Shown: piece by piece, positions 20,042 through 30,162 of the stretch
Layout of the letters: each line of letters opens with the position of its first letter
Position numbering within the stretch: the first letter of the stretch is position 1
Assembly: GCA_001599355.1 (NCBI GenBank)
Contig: BCGQ01000003.1
Span: forward strand, 498,468-562,467
DNA: 64,000 nucleotides
Direction of reading: 5' to 3'
From: Nakazawaea peltata
Taxonomy: Eukaryota > Ascomycota > Pichiomycetes > Alaninales > Pachysolenaceae
Program-made: the position numbers and the translations under genes
The notes under the pieces: model-generated
Database searches by the model: none
What the model was told of the DNA's origin: nothing
Seen by the model: only the letters and a program-made list of their open reading frames with translations

Positions 20042-20950
20042 ATGACAATATTAGCTGATACAGATTTAAGTCAATATAAGAAAGTTTGGGCTACATTGCT
20101 CACCAATGCAGCTTATCTGAGTGGATTGATTGCTTTAGATTATTCATTGAGACGGGTCAATTCTAAATATCGTATGTTGGTATTATATACGTCTGAGCTT
20201 CCGGATGAGGTTCACCGACTGTTAGATAAAAGAGGGATTTTGAAGAAAGAAGTTGATTATTTACTTCCGACCGAATCAAAGGACTACTCGAATGATCCAA
20301 GGTTTAATGATTGCTGGACGAAATTGGAGGTATTCAGATTGTATGAATTAGAGAAGGTTGTATTTTTGGACTCGGATATGATTGTGATTCAGAATATGGA
20401 TGAATTATTTGATGTTCCATTAGATCCTGAGAACGGTAGTGTCTATGGTCTGGCTTATGCTTGTGTTTGTAACCCTTATAAAAAGCCCCATTATCCAAAG
20501 GATTTTGTCAAAGAAAACTGTCCCCATACTTATTACACCGATCCGACTCATGTTTATACTGGACATGAGATGATGAATGGTGGATTGATGGTACTTTCTC
20601 CTAATGAGAAGGTATACAATAGAATACGAGCCGTATTAGAACAGCCGGAAAGAACTACTAAATACGATTTTGCCGACCAAACATTGTTGCAAGATGAATT
20701 CCAAACCAATTGGACCCCCCTCTCGTACAAATACAATGCGCTTAAAACTTTGAGCTTTGCGCATTCTGACATGTGGCGCGATGACGAAGTCAAAAACATA
20801 CATTACATCATCAGTCCAAAACCTTGGAATATCAAGGTCGAGGAAAGGGATACTTTCCATGATGAAACAAACACTTTCCATTGGTGGTATAAGATCAATG
20901 ATGAACGTGTTGCCGATGAAAATGCCAGAGGTATCTCTGATGGCTTTTAG
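20042..20950 (+). CDS. GT8-family glycosyltransferase (galactinol synthase/glycogenin-like)
   Basis: 302 aa, a single GT8 catalytic domain. The N-terminus VWATLLTNAAYLSGLIALDY starts the Rossmann-like fold, and the metal-binding DxD motif is D110-S111-D112 in VVFLDSDMIVIQNMDELF. The block HEMMNGGLMVLSP, a DQTLLQDEF motif and an H-P-W-like motif (YIISPKPWN) are typical of retaining UDP-sugar transferases related to galactinol synthase and glycogenin. There is no signal peptide or membrane anchor, so it should act in the cytosol. It lacks the long C-terminal tail of yeast glycogenins Glg1/Glg2, so I give no symbol. It lies between TOA1 and HOS3, same strand as both. The natural acceptor cannot be read from the sequence. 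Confidence 0.85.
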   Translation: MTILADTDLSQYKKVWATLLTNAAYLSGLIALDYSLRRVNSKYRMLVLYTSELPDEVHRLLDKRGILKKEVDYLLPTESKDYSNDPRFNDCWTKLEVFRLYELEKVVFLDSDMIVIQNMDELFDVPLDPENGSVYGLAYACVCNPYKKPHYPKDFVKENCPHTYYTDPTHVYTGHEMMNGGLMVLSPNEKVYNRIRAVLEQPERTTKYDFADQTLLQDEFQTNWTPLSYKYNALKTLSFAHSDMWRDDEVKNIHYIISPKPWNIKVEERDTFHDETNTFHWWYKINDERVADENARGISDGF

Positions 20951-21279
20951 ATTTTCACCCTCCTGCAGCATCTGCTGCTAACCCCTTTCTTCTTATATAA
21001 GAAATATTGTATTCCGCTCATTGCTTTTTCCGTTGCTGTAAGAATTGTCGCATTTTGCCTATGTTCATGGTGAGATTCGTAATATGCTCATATATTACTT
21101 CCTGTATGGTTTCGTAATCCGCTCACATGTATCCCCTTAGAATTCCCCGTTACGCGCACTGAAATTTGCTTGCGCTTTCCCTTTTCTCGTCTTTGTTTTT
21201 GTTTTTCGATAACACCCCCAAATAAAGAAAGAGCGATGTCTTAAAGAATCTGTAAGTTTGGTAGTACGAGTGATCTGCG
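20951..21279. other. Intergenic region, GT8 3' flank and HOS3 promoter
   Basis: 329 bp. Just after the stop is a GCAGCA-tc-TGCTGC hairpin (20965-20978), then a perfect 14-bp palindrome TTCTTATATAAGAA (20990-21003), together plausible as 3'-end signals. Nothing else is recognised. Confidence 0.5.
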
Positions 21280-22914
21280 ATGTCTTTTATGGATATTAGC
21301 GAAATTGAGGGGCTTGAGTCGGAGCTTTCGGTTCTCAGTCTTGCAGATGCCGATTTAACTGCCTCTTCAGAGATCGAGGTCCCTCCGTCATCGGAGACTT
21401 CCGATGTTCGCACTAGGCTTCTGACTTTGAATCCAACCTTTTATAAGTATTTGGTAGCTCACCAAAATTTACTTCAGTCATTACAGGCACAGGATCGAGT
21501 ACTTGTGGTGTTGTCACCATTGTCGGTGAAGCATAGTTTTCTGAGGAAATGGGCTAGTAGACGTGAGCTAGCTACGATTGTTGAGAGACCTCAGCGTTTG
21601 CTTGCTTGTTCTATTGGAATTGGAGCGCTGTACTCGTTGAACCCTTCATATTATCATATTTTGAGATCGGAGACAAGGTCATCGTTGAGTTCCAAACATG
21701 TCGTTGACATTCATGGTAAAAGTTGGGGTCCTAAATTACAAGAAATGTGTCAGAATTCCACTCTGAAATTGGAATCTCATCAGTTAGAAGTGCCCTCCAA
21801 TTGGCCTACCGGTGATATATATTTGAATTCAGAGACAATTGAATCACTTGAGGGTGTTGTTGGGTGTGTTGAGAATGCTGTTGACAAGTTATTTGCCGGT
21901 CCTTCTCATAAGGCCATGGTGATAGTGCGGCCTCCTGGACATCATTCTCATCCTTGCGCTCCATCTGGATTTTGTCTTATAAACAATGTCCAGATCGCTA
22001 TTCAGTACCTGTATTATTCACAAAACATCACCCATGCCGTTATTTTGGATATTGATTTGCATCATGGCGATGGGTCACAGGAGATTTGCTGGAAAAGAGG
22101 TGGGTGGAAAATCGAAGATGATGAGCCAGAAGAGGGAAGTGAATTCGACCAATATCTCAAAAAGGCTCCACTTGAAGGTCCAAAAGTTGGCTACTTTTCA
22201 TTGCATGATATAAATTCTTATCCTACTGAACTGGGTGTGGCATATAGTGACGCAATTAAGAACCTGTCGACCTGTGTAATGAGTCACGATGTGTGTATTT
22301 GGAATGTCCATTTAGAACAGTATCAGACAATGGAGGAATTCACCGATTTGTACCATGATAAATATCGAGATATAATTGTAAAAGCTCTGCTGTTCCTTAA
22401 GAAGGCTAAGGCGGAAGCTGGAGAACATTTCAAGCCTTTAGTAATGATCTCTGCTGGGTTTGATGGTAGTGAATTTGAAACTACTAAAATGCAAAGGCAT
22501 CTGGTCAATTTACCGACTTCATTCTATCACACTTTCGCCAAAGATGTGAGCTCTACATTTAACTTGTTTTTTCCAAATATCAAGATCTGCTCTGTCTTAG
22601 AAGGGGGTTATTCTAATGAACTGTTATGTTCTGGTATTTTCTCTCATTTGAGAGGATTAGCAGGACTCACTTGGGATAATGAAGCCTACGGGACTGAGAG
22701 AACAGTCAAAGAACTTGTAAAAGGTTGTAAAGGCAATTGGACACCACCCAAATTACTGAGCAATATGAGTTGGGCAAAGGAAGCCATTCAATTGGGCCGT
22801 GCTTTATTGCCGGAGTCCATTATAATGGCCGAACCTCTGCCTCTCTCTGTTTCTCCACCACCAGACGATGGGTCCACAATCTTAGATAGACTACGTTCTT
22901 CTCATACAAAATAA
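21280..22914 (+). CDS. HOS3: Class II-type histone deacetylase HOS3
   Basis: 544 aa. The arginase-like HDAC fold is complete, with RPPGHHSHP (H221, H222), the metal-binding DIDLHHGDG (D259, H261) and the third metal ligand in SAGFDGS (D395), so it should be active on acetyl-lysine. The variant block PPGHHSHPCAPSGFCLINN is typical of Hos3. S. cerevisiae Hos3 is longer (697 aa) and acts at the bud neck and nuclear pore; the C-terminal tail is shorter here. BEM3 and HOS3 are direct neighbours in S. cerevisiae (YPL115C/YPL116W), and here they are separated by SLK19, TOA1 and the GT8 gene. It converges on the ATPase gene with 29 bp between stops, so the 3' UTRs must overlap. Confidence 0.9.
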   Translation: MSFMDISEIEGLESELSVLSLADADLTASSEIEVPPSSETSDVRTRLLTLNPTFYKYLVAHQNLLQSLQAQDRVLVVLSPLSVKHSFLRKWASRRELATIVERPQRLLACSIGIGALYSLNPSYYHILRSETRSSLSSKHVVDIHGKSWGPKLQEMCQNSTLKLESHQLEVPSNWPTGDIYLNSETIESLEGVVGCVENAVDKLFAGPSHKAMVIVRPPGHHSHPCAPSGFCLINNVQIAIQYLYYSQNITHAVILDIDLHHGDGSQEICWKRGGWKIEDDEPEEGSEFDQYLKKAPLEGPKVGYFSLHDINSYPTELGVAYSDAIKNLSTCVMSHDVCIWNVHLEQYQTMEEFTDLYHDKYRDIIVKALLFLKKAKAEAGEHFKPLVMISAGFDGSEFETTKMQRHLVNLPTSFYHTFAKDVSSTFNLFFPNIKICSVLEGGYSNELLCSGIFSHLRGLAGLTWDNEAYGTERTVKELVKGCKGNWTPPKLLSNMSWAKEAIQLGRALLPESIIMAEPLPLSVSPPPDDGSTILDRLRSSHTK

Positions 22915-22943
22915 CTTTTATTTCTAATAAACTATACTGGAGA

Positions 22944-24908
22944 TCAGCCGGAGGTTGATTCTCTATTCAAGTCCAAATCCAGCTCCTCTATATTCTTGTC
23001 TCGTACACTGAGGTAGGGATCAGCTATGTAGTGTTCACCTAAGAGACGCATCCGCTCGTCTCTCCAGTGGTTCTGATTACGGTCTTTATCTATCACCTCC
23101 ATAATTATAGGGTCTTCATTGAGTTCTTCCTCGGCATCTTCAACTACATTAATAATACCACCTTCACGGTCGAAGATTTTCTTCATCTTCTTCAGTTTGA
23201 AGTTGAGAGAAACCTCGGTGTTCTTGCCGATTTGATAGCTGTTGCCCAGAATCAAATCTTTCAGGACTAACTCACGAGTTCTTCCTAAGGACTCGATCAG
23301 CAGTACACGTTCACAAGTCTCATCAAGGAGCTCATTGAACCCAGGTTGAGAACAAATCTCATGGAACAGTCTCATCATTGGAACTGAGTCGGCACGAACT
23401 CTCGAATGAGAATCTATAGTAAATATATTCAACAGATCGTATCTTTGTATGTAGTCCATTCTGGTCATGATTTGATTCAGTCTCCAGAGGGGTAATTCCG
23501 GCAAATGGTGGTGATCTCTTGGGATAATACCTTTCTTGAGTCTTTCCCTATCTAAATTTACCAACTCACGAGCCAATAAGAACAGAGAACTGGAGAATTT
23601 ACCACTTTCCATGACATCGTCGTCCATATCTTCACCAAGTAAAGTACATTGGTTCAAAAGCCATGTCTTTTCACGGTCAATGATATCATGGCAAGCTCCA
23701 ATCATGTCTTTATGACCTGCTACGTACGCTAAATGTTGTGGTCTGCCACCTATTAATTGAAAAATTGTCTCCAGTTTAGTCTCGTCGATATCTTCATTAA
23801 AAGATTTACGTCTCAGATGCCTCAACAGCTCTTTCAGGTCACCTTTGGAGAGATCACGGACATTGATCACTTCGAGACGAGTTCCAAGTTTCTTCAATCT
23901 CTCATAAAGCCAGTAGTCATCACTGTTGAAGATCATAGTGACAAGACGAGATCCACTGAGCAGTTCTGCCTTTTGCTGCAATAATTCTACTAAATTTACA
24001 CCTTCAGGGTCATCTCTAATCAAATGGGCATTATTTATGACCAAAATTAAAGGTTTACCTGTTTCTCTTACTCGTTTTACAGCTACTTCTTCCAACTTGT
24101 TAAACAGTCTTTCGATATCCAAAATCAGAGTGGTATCTCTAGGGCCTCTGATGGAGAACAAGGAACCGATATAATCTTCATGATACTCAAAGTTAAGAGC
24201 ACGTCCTAACCTAATTCTGAAGATCTCAGGGTCCAGATGGGCATCAAGGAACGTACAATTCTTTCCCCCAGCTTTCCTCATCAGCTCTAAAATCATCGAG
24301 GTTTTCCCGGTACCTTTTTCACCGATCACCAAGAAATACCGGCCCATGATTTCACCACTGATAATCTCATCTAATAGATGTTGCTGAGATCTCTCTACCC
24401 ACTCTTTGCCCTCCTTGTTGGTACGATTGTGCATCGTCAACTCGAACAGAGGATCTCCCTTGTCAAACAGTTTCTCCATTTTGGATATCACATGCAGCTT
24501 GTACAGTTTGTGATACAGCAATCCTGCCGCTCCCAAGATGAAGAGGGAGGCAAAGGTTATACCGGCAGTTTCAGTACATTTCACAAGGAACGAGGTAAAC
24601 TTATCCCATCTCTCTTCACGCTTCTTCTGCTTCTTCTCTTCCTCTGTTGGTTCCTTCTTTGGAGGTTTATGGGATAGACGCTGATTCTCTTCTTCGAGCT
24701 TCTTGGCCTTCTTCTCCAGCTTCTCTTTCTCCATCTCTTGTTCTTGGTTATCCAATTCCTCGAGAATATCAAATGGTAAGATGGGGTTTATCCGTGCCAC
24801 AGCCGTGCCTGAAAAGCCTCGAGCCATCTTGAAATGTGGGGTAGATCTCAGTATTTGGTAGGGCGATTTAACCCTGGCTACCAGCAAGAACAGTCTTCTA
24901 ACAATCAT
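22944..24908 (-). CDS. Mitochondrial P-loop ATPase of unknown role
   Basis: 654 aa. The N-terminus (MIVRRLFLLVARVKSPYQIL) looks like a mitochondrial presequence. A highly charged Lys/Glu coiled coil follows (~55-105), then one membrane span (~117-138, ITFASLFILGAAGLLYHKL). The P-loop domain has Walker A GEKGTGKTS (G196-T203, K202). The Walker B-like strand LILVINNAHLI ends in Asn-Asn rather than Asp-Glu, so hydrolysis may be weak or absent. A C-terminal helical/winged-helix part follows. The organisation resembles fungal mitochondrial AAA/STAND proteins, including the ATPase part of Yme2, but without Yme2's RNA-binding domain. I know of no close S. cerevisiae counterpart. Family moderately sure, function unknown. 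Confidence 0.7.
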   Translation of the reverse strand: MIVRRLFLLVARVKSPYQILRSTPHFKMARGFSGTAVARINPILPFDILEELDNQEQEMEKEKLEKKAKKLEEENQRLSHKPPKKEPTEEEKKQKKREERWDKFTSFLVKCTETAGITFASLFILGAAGLLYHKLYKLHVISKMEKLFDKGDPLFELTMHNRTNKEGKEWVERSQQHLLDEIISGEIMGRYFLVIGEKGTGKTSMILELMRKAGGKNCTFLDAHLDPEIFRIRLGRALNFEYHEDYIGSLFSIRGPRDTTLILDIERLFNKLEEVAVKRVRETGKPLILVINNAHLIRDDPEGVNLVELLQQKAELLSGSRLVTMIFNSDDYWLYERLKKLGTRLEVINVRDLSKGDLKELLRHLRRKSFNEDIDETKLETIFQLIGGRPQHLAYVAGHKDMIGACHDIIDREKTWLLNQCTLLGEDMDDDVMESGKFSSSLFLLARELVNLDRERLKKGIIPRDHHHLPELPLWRLNQIMTRMDYIQRYDLLNIFTIDSHSRVRADSVPMMRLFHEICSQPGFNELLDETCERVLLIESLGRTRELVLKDLILGNSYQIGKNTEVSLNFKLKKMKKIFDREGGIINVVEDAEEELNEDPIIMEVIDKDRNQNHWRDERMRLLGEHYIADPYLSVRDKNIEELDLDLNRESTSG

Positions 24909-25340
24909 TGGTCAATTGAGTCTAGTTGATAGTATCTTGAAGATCCTGGGACTCTTAACTAGGATATATCTTCGGGCCCAGATGCTCCTCTCCGACTGAA
25001 ATTCATCAAGGGCATAGAAGTTGATAAATTGCTCGGGTATTTATATGAAAAGCTTGGCAGTGTGTTCGGTTAGGAGAGGTGGACAAGAAGAATTCACGGT
25101 TAATGCGGGGGTGGAAGAGATGAGGAAGAGTACGGATAAGGCGGGGATTTCGATGCTGTTATGGTGCGATTTCGAGACACATTACGGTTAAGAGAGGGAT
25201 TAAGAAGGATGCAATGAGACTCACAGAGATTCAAAGAGACTCAACCTAACTGGATTCAACTCGGGTAGATTAGATGAACTAACTGCCTTCCATCTCATTG
25301 TCTACAACTATTAAATATGGTATGATTTTTTTGATTTTAT
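24909..25340. other. Intergenic region upstream of the mitochondrial ATPase gene
   Basis: 432 bp between the ATPase start and the UGP1 stop, both on the minus strand. It contains repeated AGAGACTCA / AGAGATTCA words near 25207-25245. No gene or RNA is recognised. Confidence 0.5.
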
Positions 25341-26843
25341 TTAGTGCTCCAAAATGGTCAAGTTACCAGTGACGACGACATTCTCCAAGATAGAACCGTT
25401 TGGAATATTAATTCTTTGACCATCGGAACAAACGATGATGACAGTACCCTTCAATTGGACATTCTTACCCAAGGTGACATTACCAGTGATGGTTAAGTGA
25501 TCCAATTCCAAGATCTTTGGCATGTGAGGGATTCTTTGTTGGAATTCTTTGACCTTCTTGAAGTGAGAACCCAACTTGATCAAAGGATTAGAACCATAAC
25601 GAGATGGGTCGATCTTCAAAGCACCATGCTCCAAGTAGAACAAATCGGATTTGACCAATAACAAATCGGAACAAGTCTTAACTGGGAGGAATCTGGATCT
25701 TGGAACAACGACACCATGAGCGTTTTGGAAGTGTCTAATCAGAGCACCACAAGCAGTTTCCAATTGCAAAACGTTGTAATCGGTACCCTTGTAGCTGACG
25801 GATTTTTCGTTTGGAATGATCTCGCTTTGAATAGCGTTCAGTTCGACTAATCTCTTGACAGCCTTCAAGTTGATCCACAAATTGTTGGTGTTGAAGTTCT
25901 TGAACTTCTTGATCGACTTGAATTCTTCTACATGTTCTTTTGGAACTTGCAGGATTTCCAATAATCTGACTTGACCGTCATAGTTGATCAAAGTACCACC
26001 TTTAACGTCGGCTCTGGTCTTGTCGGTCAATTCCATGATGTACTCCGAACCACTCTCGATCATATGGTCGAGGATCTTGAGGTCTACAGTAGCACCCAAG
26101 TTGTCACCGTTAGAAACGAACAAGACCTCTCTTCCTTGAGCCAATAACAGATCCAATTCTCCACTAGCAACTAAACTCTCGTACAAATCACCATGTCCTG
26201 GTGGGTACCAAGCGTTCAACTCATCGTCAAAGTCTTGTGGAACAGGCAAAAGAGAGTCCTTGAAAATTCTTGGGAATCTGGATTGGTTGAAAGTTTTGAC
26301 TCTGATTCTGTGACCTTGGTACTTCTTGATGACCTTGGCGGTATCGTCGTTGGTGTTGAAAGAGTTCATCAACAACAATGGAACGTCGGCGTCATACTTT
26401 CTATTGAGATGTTCGATTTGTCTGACACTCAAGTCCAAGAAGGATTGACCATCTCTGACTTCGATGACGGATTTTGGACCGACACATCCCATAGAAGTAC
26501 CTAAACCACCGTTCAATTTAAGGACGGCCAATTTGCTCAAATGCAGCACGTTGTCACCGGCGCTTTCGTTCAAGCTGGCGTAATCGGTGACCTCGCCGGC
26601 GGTTGGCGACTTGATTTTGTCCCAATCCAAAGTGGATCCCGACAGCTTGTCAGCCAAGTATCTTCTGAATAAACTGAAGAAAGAATCCAATTCGTTCTCC
26701 AACTTACGTTGCTGGTCAGGATTGGAGCAAGTGTCAGCCAAATCGTTCAAAGAGTTACGCATTTGGCTGGCGGCAACACTGGTGGTGGTGTTGTCGAAAG
26801 CATACAGACTCTGGGTTTTGATGTGTTTCTTAGGAGTAGCCAT
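25341..26843 (-). CDS. UGP1: UTP-glucose-1-phosphate uridylyltransferase
   Basis: 500 aa cytosolic enzyme making UDP-glucose for glycogen, trehalose, beta-glucan and N-glycans. The nucleotide-binding signature [20 protein letters not shown] starts at residue 109, followed by NSFNTNDDT, a FNQSRFPRI block and the C-terminal left-handed beta-helix ([16 protein letters not shown]) that drives octamer formation. Length matches S. cerevisiae Ugp1 (499 aa). The frame is open upstream to 27185, but those 114 codons are a low-complexity C/T leader. The ATG at 26843 gives [16 protein letters not shown], as expected. Strong codon bias indicates high expression. A serine near residue 11 lies where PAS-kinase phosphorylation is known in yeast; that part is inference. 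Confidence 0.97.
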   Translation of the reverse strand: MATPKKHIKTQSLYAFDNTTTSVAASQMRNSLNDLADTCSNPDQQRKLENELDSFFSLFRRYLADKLSGSTLDWDKIKSPTAGEVTDYASLNESAGDNVLHLSKLAVLKLNGGLGTSMGCVGPKSVIEVRDGQSFLDLSVRQIEHLNRKYDADVPLLLMNSFNTNDDTAKVIKKYQGHRIRVKTFNQSRFPRIFKDSLLPVPQDFDDELNAWYPPGHGDLYESLVASGELDLLLAQGREVLFVSNGDNLGATVDLKILDHMIESGSEYIMELTDKTRADVKGGTLINYDGQVRLLEILQVPKEHVEEFKSIKKFKNFNTNNLWINLKAVKRLVELNAIQSEIIPNEKSVSYKGTDYNVLQLETACGALIRHFQNAHGVVVPRSRFLPVKTCSDLLLVKSDLFYLEHGALKIDPSRYGSNPLIKLGSHFKKVKEFQQRIPHMPKILELDHLTITGNVTLGKNVQLKGTVIIVCSDGQRINIPNGSILENVVVTGNLTILEH

Positions 26844-27991
26844 TTTGGTGGGGGTTATTCGTGAGATCAAATCTTGTGGGTTGAGTTTGAGTTTAAAATT
26901 GATTTTTTGTAGGGAGATTTTTTTCCAACAAAACCAAAACAAAAACAAAGCGTGGAGGGGAATGAGGGAGAGAGGAGCGGAAATCAGTGAGAGAAATGAG
27001 GGAGCGAGGAGAAAATGAGGGAGCGGAGGAGAGCGAGAAGTGGGAGGGAGTTTTTCTGAGCTAAGGGGAGGGAAGGCTTGGAGGGGAGGAAGGAGGGAGG
27101 GGGAAGGTGGGAGGGGAAAGGTGGAGATGAGAGGGGAGAAATTATAAGAGGTGAGAGGGGGGACCAGAACATCATCACTTCCCACACATCAATGAATTCG
27201 AATCCAAATTGCAAACTATTCTAAGCATCACATGTTGGTGGCTGCTGCTTCCAATAGACTCTAAATCCTAAATTGGAACGCAAGTTGTTTTTTTCGCAGT
27301 CAAGCAAGCAATGTGAAATGCAGAGATTTCTAGAAACTGAAACGTGATGCAGGTGGATATAGGTGGAATGAGCAGTGATTGGGCAGTGATTGGGCAGTGA
27401 TTGAGAGGTGGAGATGTTGAGGCGATAGCAAGGGTTCTTATGATGAGAAGCTGTTCTTTACGGCTTAGATTATTATTATATTTGTCATCTGTTGGGTTCC
27501 TTAATTTTACGAAATCACCTGTCAATCGCGTTCCCCTGTCTTTTTCCTTTCTATCGAAGACTAACTTTTTCCATGCACTTTCTTTATTACCGCAAGTTAA
27601 AAATAGCTTTTTCTTTCACGCATCGCGTTGTAGTTATTTACAATAGGAGTGCGTCGCGGTGGAGGAAGTTACGAGGATAGAGAAAATTTGCATAATAAGG
27701 GCATAATAATAGGCAAGCCTTGGAAGGAGAGGGATGTTTCTGGGAGTGAACAGTTACAGTTTCCGTCCTCTTACTGTTTTAATTCTACTGTACTACTACT
27801 GTACTACTGTACTACTGTGCTACTGTTCCACTCCTACTGTTCTCTACTACTGTTATACTACTACTGTGCTAATTCGACTGTTCTACTTCTACTGCCCTGC
27901 CCCTGTCCCATTCTGCCCTGCCCTCAATATTTCGCTTACCCCCATGCATATACTGTCACTACATCAAACTTTAAATACAAACTTTATCTTC
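26844..27991. promoter_or_regulatory. Long UGP1 upstream region
   Basis: 1.15 kb without a supported gene. Nearest UGP1 is an uninterrupted purine tract on the plus strand (about 26950-27170), so the UGP1 leader is C/T-rich. An 11-bp unit (GGCAGTGATTG) is repeated three times at 27371-27403. Between 27785 and 27895 is a degenerate CTACTGT/TACTACTGT microsatellite. The 27420-27760 segment shows no recognisable gene or RNA. Confidence 0.6.
27785..27895. repeat. CTACTGT-type microsatellite
   Basis: Roughly a dozen interspersed CTACTGT/TACTACTGT words over 110 bp, imperfect, between UGP1 and the helical-repeat gene. Low-complexity open frames on the plus strand here are by-products of the repeat. 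Confidence 0.8.
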
Positions 27992-29938
27992 CTAATAAAA
28001 TAACTTAAAATCACCAACTATTTGATCCAATCCTTTCCCCAACAACGAGATTTTATGATCCTTTTCTAAACTCTTCATTTGCATATACTTGTACGTGGTA
28101 CTGTTCTCAAAGATTAAATCTCCCTTCAAAATCTTACCATACAAATCACCATTAGACACGTTAAATCCGTCCTCCTCTGAGGAATCGTTAACAAATTTCT
28201 CCAACTCCTCATAAATCTCATTATAATTCAGGTCAATCCTGGTGAGGAATTTGTCACCAATAACACTCATCAAAATGGTGAGGTTAGGTAAATTATCCTG
28301 CTTGTAATTTTTAAGAACTCCAGAAATCTCTCCATGCGACTCCAATAATTTATAAAGTAACTCACAAAGCTCAAATTTACGTTCTTTTTTGTGGATATGG
28401 AGATTAATCAACAATAACTCCAACATAATCATGATTTCTTCGACTAAATCTAAATCCTTCTCTTCATTTCTCTTCAATAATACTTTCAATGTGCTGAAAA
28501 TCGTGAGGAAGAAGTCATGCCAATTGTAGGCCAACTCATAATCCACCTCCATGATACACCGAAGTAAAATCATGTTGGCAAGTTTGTATTGCATGTTATC
28601 CATGGACTTTTTTGGGGACAAATTGAATCTGAGTTGGCATTGTATCACATCCAAGATGTAATATAAGGCATTTTTATGTTTAACCATTGGGTTTTCACCC
28701 TTGTTTTTGTCCTCTACTAAATACTCGATTTCTCCAACTGGAGCGACGATTGGTTGTCTCAGATAACAAAGTTTGATCTGATATTGGTCGATAAAGTACT
28801 GTCTTAATGAAGTGGCATGCGTTGCGACCAATTTAGATAACAGTAAAGACCCCATTCTCACGCAAATTTGGGCAACAGGACTTGGATATTGAACAAGGAA
28901 ACTCATTAAAGATAACACGATTTCTAAAGTCTCCATTTCGACACCTTCAAGTAATTTGAGAGTCAACAATTCACAATATTCATCATTATTTAACACCAAT
29001 GAATGGAAGTAGATGAATACCGGGATCAATTCCTTGAATTCCTCCCCATTTTTACGGAATCTCGACAGTTTCACTTCAAGATAATCATCGAGATCTTCGT
29101 CTTGTAAATTCAGAGCTAATAATTTCGGATAATCATAGATCTTGGTATTATATCTGTTGAAAGTGATCCAATTATAGAACGAAGACGACTGTTCTTTCTT
29201 GTCGAGGAGATCTGGACCCCTGGAATAGTAATAAATGACCCCGGCAATCAAGAATTGTCTTATTTGATAATTCAGATTACTAAGGATTTGCTTGTCATTG
29301 AAGACTTGGTTCATATTTAGTTTGTAGAAATTGGAACTGATCAACGAATTCTCATTCAAGATGGACAATGTGACAAAGAGCTCACCGATGATCTCGAATT
29401 CCAACTCCTCGATCAAGAAGATCGAGTACAATTCCGTCTGTAAATCTACTTGATAAAAGACTTCAAAAGCCACAGTGTTATAGAAACAACGTACCATTGA
29501 GGAGAACAATTTGAAGGAGACGAACTTGAGATGATCGTCTCCTGTCAGGATATGTTCTTTGACTCGTTTCACGATCTTAACCATGTTGTCGTTCATATTT
29601 TCTATACCTCCAAAGAGCCTTAAAACGACGTCATTTTGACCCACTCCCCAGTTGGATTTCTGCATCATATTCCTCATATAAATTCTCAAGATGTTCAACA
29701 GATTAGTCTCATCCAATCTCTGAAGACCCTCATTGAACAAATCCTGTAAAATTGGGAGCAACCCACCCTGCCAAACTTCCCTCGGCGTCAAGTTCTCAAA
29801 CATCGAGTTTAAAGAGATGTAATGGAAGGGGGCATCGTAGAAACGTTTCCAATAGGTTGCATCCTTTGGAACTGCGGGGTTACGCAACCCGCTGTAAAGT
29901 TGGATGGTCAGAGCATCGAGATCGTATCTTACCACCAT
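27992..29938 (-). CDS. Helical-repeat protein, possibly ARMH3/DUF1741-like
   Basis: 648 aa, almost entirely alpha-helical by composition, with Leu/Ile/Asn-rich helices throughout and no signal peptide or clear membrane span. The N-terminus (YWKRFYDAPF, then LLPILQDLFNEGLQ) and the layout recall the armadillo-like ARMH3 (human C10orf76, S. pombe UPF0588) family, which acts at the Golgi with PI4K and GBF1. I base this on general resemblance only and would not be surprised if another Arm/HEAT family fits better. The frame opens at 29971 with TTG; the ATG at 29938 gives MVVRYDLDALTIQLY. I recall no S. cerevisiae orthologue. It lies between UGP1 and FMP42, all on the minus strand. Confidence 0.6.
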   Translation of the reverse strand: MVVRYDLDALTIQLYSGLRNPAVPKDATYWKRFYDAPFHYISLNSMFENLTPREVWQGGLLPILQDLFNEGLQRLDETNLLNILRIYMRNMMQKSNWGVGQNDVVLRLFGGIENMNDNMVKIVKRVKEHILTGDDHLKFVSFKLFSSMVRCFYNTVAFEVFYQVDLQTELYSIFLIEELEFEIIGELFVTLSILNENSLISSNFYKLNMNQVFNDKQILSNLNYQIRQFLIAGVIYYYSRGPDLLDKKEQSSSFYNWITFNRYNTKIYDYPKLLALNLQDEDLDDYLEVKLSRFRKNGEEFKELIPVFIYFHSLVLNNDEYCELLTLKLLEGVEMETLEIVLSLMSFLVQYPSPVAQICVRMGSLLLSKLVATHATSLRQYFIDQYQIKLCYLRQPIVAPVGEIEYLVEDKNKGENPMVKHKNALYYILDVIQCQLRFNLSPKKSMDNMQYKLANMILLRCIMEVDYELAYNWHDFFLTIFSTLKVLLKRNEEKDLDLVEEIMIMLELLLINLHIHKKERKFELCELLYKLLESHGEISGVLKNYKQDNLPNLTILMSVIGDKFLTRIDLNYNEIYEELEKFVNDSSEEDGFNVSNGDLYGKILKGDLIFENSTTYKYMQMKSLEKDHKISLLGKGLDQIVGDFKLFY

Positions 29939-30162
29939 AGTTGAGTAGTTATTGATCCGGGACGGTAGCAACGGATCGAAGATTTTGACTAAAAGACAGT
30001 GATGGGCATTTTTTTCTATTTTTTTGGTGCGTGGTGCGTGGTGCGTGCCCCGACTGGGCAGTGACGCGATGACAGTGGGACCTTATTTTTGCCCTGCAAG
30101 AGATTTCCATGCACGGTCTATACTACGGTAGAAATAATATCAAACTTTATTAGCTATGGATT

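Noticed and set aside
26844-27185. 114-codon N-terminal extension of UGP1
   Set aside because: Low-complexity Pro/Ser/Leu stretch from the C/T leader; family starts at MATPKK and length then matches yeast Ugp1.
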